The notes: generated from the sequence alone by a model not told the origin. A DNA stretch of 7,547 bases from an uncultured bacterium (GCA_913009925.1 CAJVWY010000057.1:1-7547), one strand, 5' to 3'; counted from the first letter of the stretch, positions 1-5,411 are shown. A program made the numbers and translations.

Positions 1-665
1 AACCCGGCGAAGCGCCCTTTTTCCGCCATCGCCGAACCGCTCTTCCCTTCGCGGATGCGGTAATGATGATCGGACAGGACTTTACGGGCCAGGCCCATGC
101 CGTTCCCGCCCGGCGCATCGATCTCCGCCGACAGCGGCTGGCTGGTGATGAAGATATCCTTGACGTCTATCCGCGGCCGCATGACATGCTTGACCGCCGT
201 AGGCAAACGGTTGTAGATGCAAACTATCAGATTGAAGGCCAGCAGAAACAGCAGCGCCAGGAACCAGCGGGAATGGTACATGTCGAACAGGCCCAGGTGG
301 CGGTAAAAGTTGTAGAGGGGGTTGTTGATCCAACCGGAATTGACGACCTGTTCTCCCTGCGGCAGGATAGTGCCGATGATGGACAGGATGGCCAGAACCA
401 GCAGCAGGGTCAGCGCCAGCTTCATGGAAACCAGGAAATGGCCCACCCTCTTTCCGGCCATGGCGTAAACCGAGAGGATGATGGAGAGGTCCAGTATGGC
501 CAGGACCCAACGCAGGTCATAGACGTCCTGGTTGTTGTAATAAGTGATGGACAGCACGACATTCAGCACAATCAGCACCAACGCCAGTACCGCCGGTATG
601 AAAATGCTGCCGGAGGAGCTCTTGCTGTCTGTTTTCTTGATCGTTGCCGCTTTGTCCGCGCTCAA
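1..665 (-). CDS. resB: ResB/Ccs1-like cytochrome c biogenesis protein, N-terminal part (cut by window edge)
   Basis: ResB (Ccs1) is the membrane subunit of the System II machinery. With ResC/CcsA it carries haem across the membrane and attaches it to CXXCH motifs of exported apocytochromes. I translated this frame directly; 221 codons are present and the gene runs off the left edge. Family marks are a helix with SMKLALTLLLVLAILS then IGTILPQGE (residues about 80-105), a periplasmic loop with NPLYNFYRHLGLFDMYHSRW (115-134), a helix at 133-152 followed by YNRLP, and REGKSGSAMAEKGRFAG at the cut end. No ATG is available: the frame opens after a TAA, and the first usable start is TTG at 663-665 with an AGGGG ribosome site 6 bases upstream. 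Two additional helices (about 22-42 and 52-68) precede the usual ResB start. It is the last visible gene of the cytochrome II-TPR-NHL series, 120 bases after the NHL gene, so it probably matures the cytochromes encoded upstream. Confidence 0.88.
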   Translation of the reverse strand, partial: MSADKAATIKKTDSKSSSGSIFIPAVLALVLIVLNVVLSITYYNNQDVYDLRWVLAILDLSIILSVYAMAGKRVGHFLVSMKLALTLLLVLAILSIIGTILPQGEQVVNSGWINNPLYNFYRHLGLFDMYHSRWFLALLFLLAFNLIVCIYNRLPTAVKHVMRPRIDVKDIFITSQPLSAEIDAPGGNGMGLARKVLSDHHYRIREGKSGSAMAEKGRFAG

Positions 666-671
666 CTTGTA

Positions 672-677
672 CCCCTG
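672..677 (-). promoter_or_regulatory. Ribosome binding site deciding the TTG start of resB
   Basis: The minus strand reads CAGGGG, then six bases, then TTG. No in-frame ATG or GTG lies between the upstream TAA and the first hydrophobic helix, so this site supports TTG at 663-665 as the start. The match to a Shine-Dalgarno sequence is good but not perfect. Confidence 0.6.
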
Positions 678-785
678 GTCGCAAGCGTATATATGCCGGC
701 CGGCGCCGTGCTCATGACGAAGCCATGGCCCTTACGGCTTGCTGACCTTGTGAACCCTCCCGCCCGCCCGGCAGGAAGCTCGATA

Positions 786-1832
786 TTAGTCTGTGCTGGT
801 TTTGAACCAGTAATGTTTCGTCGCATCCGCGAATTTCTGAACTTCCGCGATACCGGGCTCGGACAGGTCATCGGTAAGCTGCCACACCTGTACCCGGTTA
901 TTTTCCCGATCGGCGAACAGCAGACGGTTGTCATCCGTGATGAAGATCCCCTCGGGGAAATTGATCTGCGTCTGTTCCGTGCCGCGTTCACCGATGATGC
1001 CCACCAGATTGCCGTCCTGGTCCAGGACGACTATGCGGTCCGGTGCGTCCGTTATATATACCAGACCGTCAGGGCCTACCGCCACCGAACGGGGTAACCG
1101 GAAGGGACTCTTGGCTTCACCGTTGCCCTCGCCGCCAATGGTCCAGCGGACCCTGCCATCCTCCGTCAATGAGACCACTCGCCAGTTATTGACATCCACT
1201 ACGAAGATATTTCCCGTATCCTTGTCAATGGCGATCCCGTTGGGGAAGTCGTACTGTCCCACCGCCGGGCCTCTGGTCCCCCAATGCTCGATGTACTGGC
1301 CGCTGGCGGCATCGAATATATAGATGCCGTCACGGCTGGTAACATAGACACGTTCCGCATTCAGGGCAACCTGGTTGGGCCGGATAGCGGACTGGCTCTC
1401 ATCCACGGTGATGGCTTCCGGCGGCGGAACGATATTGTACAGGAAGTTCCCTTCCTTATCCACAACCCTGAGCATATAGTCGGCTATATACAGCTTGTTG
1501 TTCTGGTTATCTATGGCCAACCCGTAAGGTGAATAGTATTGATAGGGCTCGCCCTGGTCATCCTGGCCGCTGTCGATATCGTAGAGCGGGTCACCGTTGC
1601 TGTCGTATACGCTGACCTTTCTGGCCCCGGTATTGCTGACATAGATCTTGCCGTCCGCATCGACGGCGACCGCCAGCGGCGTCTTCAGGTCTGTGATGCT
1701 GGTGGCTGAAGTGATGTCACCACCCGCAACCATCTTCTCCTGGCGACAGCCGCGAAGCAGAAAAAGGAGTACGGCGATCAGCGCGATCGAGAGTATTATC
1801 ACTATCGCTATCTTGATTCTATTATCTCTCAT
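786..1832 (-). CDS. Membrane-anchored six-bladed NHL-repeat beta-propeller protein
   Basis: A 348-residue protein with one N-terminal signal-anchor helix (about residues 7-27, short positive N-terminus MRDNRIK) and an extracytoplasmic body made of NHL-type blades. I count six: about 52-80 (PLAVAVDADGKIYVSN), 101-132 (PYGLAIDNQNNKLYIAD), 152-182 (NQVALNAERVYVTSRDG), 196-228 (FPNGIAIDKDTGNIFVVD), 246-277 (LPRSVAVGPDGLVYITD) and 292-318 (FPEGIFITDDNRLLFAD). Each has the hydrophobic-A-V/I-D...G-x-V/I-Y-V-x-D pattern of the family. NHL propellers usually bind proteins or other ligands; no catalytic site is evident. It lies 50 bases after the TPR gene and 120 before resB on the same strand, so co-transcription is likely. 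Its ribosome site is weak (AAGG 12 bases before ATG). A role as scaffold or assembly factor for the neighbouring secreted cytochromes is inference; from memory, NHL genes sit beside outer-surface multihaem cytochrome genes in Geobacter. Confidence is for gene and fold. Confidence 0.9.
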   Translation of the reverse strand: MRDNRIKIAIVIILSIALIAVLLFLLRGCRQEKMVAGGDITSATSITDLKTPLAVAVDADGKIYVSNTGARKVSVYDSNGDPLYDIDSGQDDQGEPYQYYSPYGLAIDNQNNKLYIADYMLRVVDKEGNFLYNIVPPPEAITVDESQSAIRPNQVALNAERVYVTSRDGIYIFDAASGQYIEHWGTRGPAVGQYDFPNGIAIDKDTGNIFVVDVNNWRVVSLTEDGRVRWTIGGEGNGEAKSPFRLPRSVAVGPDGLVYITDAPDRIVVLDQDGNLVGIIGERGTEQTQINFPEGIFITDDNRLLFADRENNRVQVWQLTDDLSEPGIAEVQKFADATKHYWFKTSTD

Positions 1833-1882
1833 TTACCAGTACCGCCTTGATGATCGAATTAATAGTCTGTTCGCCGTTGCCT

Positions 1883-2557
1883 CTATCCATTGCCCTGCCC
1901 GGACACCCTGGCTATCGCCTGCTGTAATTCCTCATTATTGGGGTTGAATCTGGCTGCCGCCTGGTATTCTTTCCTGGCCCCTTCCAGGTCGCCTTCCTCT
2001 TCATAGAGTTGGCCCAGCAGCAGATGAGAGTTCCAGATCATATCATTATCATCGATGCTCCGGCCGGCGTAATCCTTGGCGGCCTCCATGTCACCTTTCA
2101 TGCGCGCGGTCGCCGCCGCTTCATATAGTGCGGTGTATTTCTCGCCCTCGGGGGTCAGCTCCGCCGAGCGGACGAACATGTCAATGGCCTCATCGTAATC
2201 GCCGTTATCCCGGTAGGCAAAACCAAGCTTGTAGGTATAGGCGAAACTGTCGGGCGCTATCTCCAGTGCCGCTTCCAGCTCCCTGACAGCGTCTTGGGTG
2301 CGGCCCATGTCCAGGTAGGTGGCCCCCAGGTTGGCCCGCGCCAGCGCGTCACCGGGGTCGTCGTTCACCGCCTGCTTCCAGGTCTCCAGGCTCCGCTGCA
2401 GGGTGGGGTCCACGGGTTCACCCTTGATGAAATAGATATAAGCGGCGATCCCCCCCGCGACAATCAGCGCCACGAGCAAGAAGACTATCAAATAGTTTAT
2501 CAGTCTGGACATGTTGTCTCCCGTGTTATCCATGGCGACAAAAGTCTGTTCAGACAT
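1883..2557 (-). CDS. Membrane-anchored TPR-repeat protein
   Basis: A 224-residue protein. Residues 1-18 look cytoplasmic, residues about 20-43 form one transmembrane helix (LINYLIVFLLVALIVAGGIA), and the rest is a helical TPR domain. Recognisable repeats are about 70-103 (ANLGATYLDMGRTQDAVREL), 104-137 (YKLGFAYRDNGDYDEAIDMF), a degenerate unit about 141-170, and 173-206 (LLLGQLYEEEGDLEGARKEY). The spacing and the G/A/Y-x-x-G pattern are those of TPRs, which are protein-protein interaction modules. The ATG at 2555-2557 is chosen over the later Met16 because AGGAGGA lies 6 bases upstream. Only 18 bases separate it from the stop of cytochrome II, so the two are almost certainly co-transcribed. 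It probably helps fold, hold or assemble the exported cytochrome, or bridges it to the haem-ligation complex (compare the TPR module of CcmI in System I). That role is inference; the TPR and membrane anchor are seen. Confidence 0.9.
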   Translation of the reverse strand: MSEQTFVAMDNTGDNMSRLINYLIVFLLVALIVAGGIAAYIYFIKGEPVDPTLQRSLETWKQAVNDDPGDALARANLGATYLDMGRTQDAVRELEAALEIAPDSFAYTYKLGFAYRDNGDYDEAIDMFVRSAELTPEGEKYTALYEAAATARMKGDMEAAKDYAGRSIDDNDMIWNSHLLLGQLYEEEGDLEGARKEYQAAARFNPNNEELQQAIARVSGQGNG

Positions 2558-2563
2558 CGAACT

Positions 2564-2570
2564 TCCTCCT
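2564..2570 (-). promoter_or_regulatory. Strong ribosome binding site of the TPR gene
   Basis: The minus strand reads AGGAGGA six bases before the ATG at 2555-2557. It lies inside the 18-base gap after the cytochrome II stop codon. This selects Met1 over Met16 as the start and supports one transcript for the two genes. Confidence 0.75.
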
Positions 2571-2575
2571 GCTTG

Positions 2576-3379
2576 TTAATATGAATAAGGGTTATGATCC
2601 ACCCCATGGCAGCTGAGAGTGCAGCTGCCGCTATGGTCGCCGTTGTCCACATAAGTGGGACCGCTGTTCAGGGAAGTCGAGTTTGTAACGTAAAGCGGGT
2701 TGAACCTCACCAATTCCGTGTTGGCGACCCCGTGGGGGCTGTAATGGCAGGCACTACAGGACGCCTTGGCTCTTTTTATGTGGAACCGATGCCGGAAATA
2801 AGTCATGTCGGTGGTGATGGCGGAACTGCTGTGACAATTCCAGCAGGTCTCGTAAGGGTCACTGCCCATGCCGCCGTAGGTCACATATTCACTGGTATCG
2901 TAAGACCACCTGAGGAGGCTGCCGTAGCCGCTGTCGCCATGGGGGTTGTGGCAAAAACTGCAGTCGTAGGGGCCCGGGGGGGCCACGTTGGCCGTGGTCA
3001 CCGGCGTATAGCTGTAGACCCCCGGGTTGTTGGGAAGACTGACCTTGATGGGATGCATGGCGTTGGCAGCCGGGTCCATATCCATCTGCACCTGGATGTT
3101 ATATACGGAACCTGTCCCGTTGTGGCATGTGAAGCAAAGGGTCGACTCTGGCATTTCCTTCAACAACCGGTTTCCCGGTGCCTCATGTATGGTATGGCAA
3201 AGCGTACACAGCTGGGTCGAACTGGAGAATCCCCCATGGGGGCTCGTATATGATTGAGCATTGGCGTCATCACTGGTAGCAAACAATAAAACAACCATCG
3301 CGGCCAGAAACAGAGTCATGGCCGGTATCAAAATTCTTGCTGTCCTTATCCTGCATGGCTCGATTGAGGTCCCATCCAT
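2576..3379 (-). CDS. Secreted multihaem c-type cytochrome II (five CXXCH plus one CX3CH)
   Basis: A 267-residue exported cytochrome. The N-terminus has basic residues at 10-15, a hydrophobic core at about 16-34 and a probable signal peptidase site after DANA (residue 41). Haem motifs are CTLCH (58-62), CFTCH (82-86), CSFCH (140-144), CWNCH (179-183) and CSACH (208-212). The last, CTLSCH (253-258), has three residues between the cysteines. Several motifs are followed by xPHG or xxHG (NPHG, YSPHG, GVDH), and free His 48, 65, 109, 197, 200, 216 and 262 could be distal ligands, as in bis-His cytochromes of the doubled-CXXCH/cytochrome c3-like group. The start PHGGF...CxxCHxIHEA...CxTCH matches cytochrome I (4216-5067), so they are paralogues. 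No domain suggests an enzyme, so it is probably an electron carrier in the periplasm or at the cell surface. The ATG at 3379 has only a poor ribosome site and a terminator-like hairpin just upstream. It is followed closely by the TPR gene. Confidence 0.92.
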   Translation of the reverse strand: MDGTSIEPCRIRTARILIPAMTLFLAAMVVLLFATSDDANAQSYTSPHGGFSSSTQLCTLCHTIHEAPGNRLLKEMPESTLCFTCHNGTGSVYNIQVQMDMDPAANAMHPIKVSLPNNPGVYSYTPVTTANVAPPGPYDCSFCHNPHGDSGYGSLLRWSYDTSEYVTYGGMGSDPYETCWNCHSSSAITTDMTYFRHRFHIKRAKASCSACHYSPHGVANTELVRFNPLYVTNSTSLNSGPTYVDNGDHSGSCTLSCHGVDHNPYSY

Positions 3380-3394
3380 ATCCGTACACCCATC

Positions 3395-3416
3395 AAAACG
3401 CCGGCTTGGCGCCGGC
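3395..3416 (-). terminator. Terminator-like hairpin directly upstream of cytochrome II (possible attenuator)
   Basis: The minus strand reads GCCGGC, a GCCAA loop, GCCGGC, then GTTTTGAT: a GC-only 6-bp stem followed by a short T run, the form of an intrinsic terminator. It would end transcripts from the lipoprotein gene about 150 bases downstream of that gene's stop. It lies only 15 bases before the ATG of cytochrome II, which leaves no room for a promoter between them. Read-through or attenuation may therefore set expression of cytochrome II and the genes after it. The T run is short, so termination may be partial. Confidence 0.5.
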
Positions 3417-3418
3417 CT

Positions 3419-3568
3419 CTACACGGAAGTCGCACTGCCTCCCACGCTATAGCTTTCTCCGCCATCCGACGGCCGGCATATGCCGTAATCGGTCCCCGGC
3501 CCGTCAAACAACCACAAATCATTATGCATCAACATCAGCGCGGATTCCAGCAACAGCCGGCGCATCAT
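3419..3568 (-). CDS. Possible small coupled ORF or gene remnant (49 residues)
   Basis: I do not recognise this as an established gene. An ATG at 3566-3568 overlaps the lipoprotein stop codon (ATGA), and the frame runs 49 codons to TAG: MMRRLLLESALMLMH at the start, then LWLFDGPGTDYGICRPSDGG and ESYSVGGSATSV. The middle resembles the DGPG-x-D ... GGESY-x-V element of extracellular beta-sandwich domains in surface proteins, where it is followed by more strands that are missing here. It could be a real small protein, the decayed end of a larger surface-protein gene, or chance. There is no good ribosome site apart from the overlap. Confidence is low on purpose. Confidence 0.2.
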   Translation of the reverse strand: MMRRLLLESALMLMHNDLWLFDGPGTDYGICRPSDGGESYSVGGSATSV

Positions 3569-4101
3569 TGCACCGGCGGCGACGCGGTTTCCGTGCCGGT
3601 GGGAGAGTAGATGCCCTTGATCTTCCATTGGCCTTCCTCCTCCACCAGGGCCATGGCGAACGTCCGACGCTCTCCTGACGGGGCTTCGAGCGCCTCTCCC
3701 GTGGAGGCGTCGACATAATAACCATGATCTTCGAAGTCCACCCGGACCTCCACCACAGGAGATACATATCCATTGATCAGAACAGAGACATCCCGGTAGT
3801 CCCGTTTGCGGTATTTCCCGGCAGCCAGGTCATCCGCCGCCGATTTGTTCATGTCCGCCAGCGCCTCACCGGTCATCGCCTGGGAAAAAGAAGCGGTATC
3901 GACGGTCACTGCGGATATGATCTGCAGGTCTTCGACCACATCTTCATTGACCCTGTCTACCAGCTCGGGAGGGGTATCATGGGCCAGGTCATGGGCCGCC
4001 GCCGTCTCCGCTCCCACCGTGGATACGGCATTGTCATTGCCGCATGCCGTGAACACAAGAGCGGCTGCCACCAGGATGCATGTTGCCACCAGCTTTCGCA
4101 A
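3565..4101 (-). CDS. Small lipoprotein, possibly NTF2-like, between the two cytochrome genes
   Basis: A 178-residue predicted lipoprotein of unknown function. The N-terminus is a type II signal peptide: LRKLVATCILVAAALVFTAC, with Cys20 as the likely lipidated residue (lipobox FTAC; Phe at -3 is less usual than Leu). A helical, Ala/Asp-rich segment (about 30-100) precedes a strand-rich half: VSVLINGYVSPVVEVRVDFE, then YYVDASTGE, TFAMALVEEEGQWKIKGIYS. The closing pattern (aliphatic strand, E/D-rich turn, W-K-I-x-G-I-Y) is typical of NTF2-like or SnoaL-like cone folds, but this assignment is tentative. The start is TTG at 4099-4101: the frame opens after a TGA 9 bases upstream, and AAGGAG lies 12 bases before TTG, a longer spacing than usual; GTG at 4089 is the alternative. 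It contains no CXXCH. Its place between two cytochrome genes suggests an envelope partner of them, which is inference. Confidence 0.8.
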   Translation of the reverse strand: MRKLVATCILVAAALVFTACGNDNAVSTVGAETAAAHDLAHDTPPELVDRVNEDVVEDLQIISAVTVDTASFSQAMTGEALADMNKSAADDLAAGKYRKRDYRDVSVLINGYVSPVVEVRVDFEDHGYYVDASTGEALEAPSGERRTFAMALVEEEGQWKIKGIYSPTGTETASPPVQ

Positions 4102-4139
4102 TCTGTCTCAGATCTCCTTGGAGCCTCTGCTCGATTTTT

Positions 4140-4172
4140 ATGGGAGAGGCGTTCAGTGAACGCCTCTCCCAT
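4140..4172 (-). terminator. 15-bp perfect hairpin between cytochrome I and the lipoprotein gene
   Basis: ATGGGAGAGGCGTTC (4140-4154), a three-base loop AGT, then its exact complement GAACGCCTCTCCCAT (4158-4172). It starts 43 bases after the cytochrome I stop and ends 38 bases before the lipoprotein start. Neither flank has a T run, so it is not a classic intrinsic terminator. It may instead protect the 3' end of the cytochrome mRNA or cause partial termination so that the cytochrome is made in excess of the lipoprotein. The structure is certain; the role is not. Confidence 0.55.
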
Positions 4173-4215
4173 TATCCTGCCTACCTTCTTTCCACCTTCT
4201 ACCAACCGGCCCGGT

Positions 4216-5067
4216 TTAGGGCAGCGTGCCGGAAACATGGCACAGTACACACAGTCCATCAGGCTCCTGATAAAGGAGTCTCTGATTGGCGCCCGTGTGC
4301 GGGAAGTCCGAGTTCGTTCCTCCCGAATCGTTCGCGTGACAGGTGAGACACATGGAGGAGGGATGGTTATTCTCCACACCCACGTTATCCCGCTTGTCGT
4401 GGCAGCTGATGCAGAACGTACGTTCATCCGTCGCAGCCGTAGCTGCATGATTCGGCTTCGCTGACAGCAGGTTCACACCTGTGCCCATTGCCTGCCCGTA
4501 GGTCGTCCCGTGCGGGCTGTGGCATGAAGCGCAGTATAGCCCCTGGGTCCCGGTGAACGAGGTCGTCGCCTCCCCCGCATACAGACCACCGCCTTCAATC
4601 GGACCACCATCAGCACCTGAGGTCAGAACCTTCAGGGTAGCGCTGCTACCCGGAATGGTATCTGAGTTCCTCACTACCGTGCCGCCATACATAACACCCA
4701 GGCTGTGACCCGGAACCCCATCCATCTGGGCGGCGGACATGGCGCTCATGTCCACCTCATATGCCAGCTTGGTAGAGGCGGTCGGATCGGCACCGGCGAA
4801 GTCCGTCTTGGGACTGGACCAGCTCACGGTCGCCGGCGCCGAAGCGCCGAACACGCCATGGCAGGTACCACAGACCGCGGTCACCGTCGACTCCCTCGTC
4901 AGGACATAGTCACCAGCCGCTTCGTGGACATCATGACATGCCACGCAGAAGTCAGTAGTCCCGGCATAGCCGGTATGGGGACTTGTCTGGGCGAAGGCCG
5001 AGGCCGTGAAGGCCAGGATGAAAGCTACTGACAGCACTAGTGCAGCCAATATCGCTATCTTTCGCAT
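4216..5067 (-). CDS. Secreted hexahaem c-type cytochrome I
   Basis: A 283-residue exported cytochrome with a clear Sec signal peptide (MRKIAILAALVLSVAFILAF, cleavage after AFA at residue 26). Six CXXCH motifs are seen: CVACH (41-45), CGTCH (66-70), CASCH (179-183), CISCH (219-223), CLTCH (240-244) and CVLCH (273-277). Extra His at 31, 48, 121, 186, 207, 235 and 257 could serve as distal ligands. Between haems 2 and 3 lies a stretch of 108 residues without haem, rich in Gly, Ser and Thr with Met at 107, 110, 115 and 126 around His121; it may be a separate small domain. The first 60 mature residues (SPHTGY...CxxCHxVHEA...CxTCH) and the later CASCHSPHG match cytochrome II, so the two are paralogues. 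Mature-protein ligation needs a ResB/ResC system, and resB is at the left edge. It opens the left-hand gene series behind a strong ribosome site and a long leader. Likely an electron carrier outside the inner membrane; polymer formation cannot be judged here. Confidence 0.93.
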   Translation of the reverse strand: MRKIAILAALVLSVAFILAFTASAFAQTSPHTGYAGTTDFCVACHDVHEAAGDYVLTRESTVTAVCGTCHGVFGASAPATVSWSSPKTDFAGADPTASTKLAYEVDMSAMSAAQMDGVPGHSLGVMYGGTVVRNSDTIPGSSATLKVLTSGADGGPIEGGGLYAGEATTSFTGTQGLYCASCHSPHGTTYGQAMGTGVNLLSAKPNHAATAATDERTFCISCHDKRDNVGVENNHPSSMCLTCHANDSGGTNSDFPHTGANQRLLYQEPDGLCVLCHVSGTLP

Positions 5068-5074
5068 AGATTTT

Positions 5075-5084
5075 CACCTCCTTT
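5075..5084 (-). promoter_or_regulatory. Near-consensus Shine-Dalgarno of cytochrome I
   Basis: The minus strand reads AAAGGAGGTG, then seven bases, then ATG at 5065-5067. This almost full complement to the 16S rRNA 3' end is much stronger than the sites of the lipoprotein, NHL and cytochrome II genes. It suggests cytochrome I is the most heavily translated gene of the series. Confidence 0.8.
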
Positions 5085-5298
5085 CGCTATGTAATGTCAC
5101 CCTTGAACCGTTATTCGATCCCGGGGTATACAACTCCGCCGCTCCTTTGCAAGCCTGGTATGCTACCGCAGGCCGCCAATGAGCAAGCGTCGTAGCTAAA
5201 GGGAGGTTGCAGCTCTACTGCGCGGTGGCTTCAGAAGAAGCGCTGATATAAAGTTCCCCGTACATTATCTGTGCTGTGGAGTTTTCTCAACAATCCGC

Positions 5299-5329
5299 GT
5301 CCGCTAGAGTGTCCGCTTTTGAGTCCGCT
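5299..5329. repeat. Three GTCCGCT direct repeats with exact 12-bp period
   Basis: GTCCGCT occurs at 5299-5305, 5311-5317 and 5323-5329, each separated by five unrelated bases. The start-to-start spacing is exactly 12 bp, close to one helical turn plus a base. The block lies downstream of the candidate promoter, in the leader of cytochrome I. Such phased short repeats often bind a dimeric or oligomeric regulator on one face of the DNA. They could also act in RNA as AGCGGAC repeats. Confidence 0.6.
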
Positions 5330-5360
5330 AATACTGCAACGCATACTACCCTGATGCTGA

Positions 5361-5389
5361 AGGTTACAGTCAGTCCAGAATATTGTCAA
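5361..5389 (-). promoter_or_regulatory. Candidate sigma70-type promoter for the cytochrome I series
   Basis: The minus strand has a perfect TTGACA (5389 down to 5384), a 17-base spacer and TAACCT (5366 down to 5361). The -35 box is consensus. The -10 box keeps only the TAnnnT skeleton, which is acceptable in Actinomycetota but weak for Proteobacteria. It points toward cytochrome I, with a start near 5354. A 13-bp dyad lies 9 bases upstream of the -35 box, a usual position for an activator. Confidence 0.4.
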
Positions 5390-5398
5390 TAGAAACAC

Positions 5399-5411
5399 AA
5401 CCTGACAGGTT
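5399..5411. promoter_or_regulatory. Perfect 13-bp dyad, candidate operator
   Basis: AACCTG-A-CAGGTT is an exact inverted repeat of six bases around one central base. It sits just upstream of the candidate -35 box of the cytochrome I promoter, as expected for the site of a homodimeric regulator. It slightly overlaps the left arm of the stem-loop that follows the glycosyltransferase gene, so the GTT at its end has two possible uses. Confidence 0.4.

Noticed and set aside
82..510. 142-codon minus-strand frame
   Set aside because: Pro/Gly/His-rich shadow in a different frame of resB; the resB frame over the same bases gives clear helices and family motifs.
695..715. TATATA on the minus strand as a promoter -10 box for resB
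   Set aside because: No -35-like hexamer lies 16-18 bases upstream, and the sequence between is GC-rich; co-transcription with the NHL gene explains the arrangement better.
63..1097. 344-codon open frame on the plus strand
   Set aside because: It runs antisense through resB and the NHL gene, is rich in Gln/Asp/His without domain character, has no ribosome site, and crosses the gap between two clear minus-strand genes.
5068..5360. A c-di-GMP/cGAMP (GEMM) or cobalamin riboswitch in the cytochrome I leader
   Set aside because: Such switches often precede multihaem cytochromes, but the conserved core sequences are not present; GCAAAGG at about 5144-5150 on the minus strand is too little to support one.
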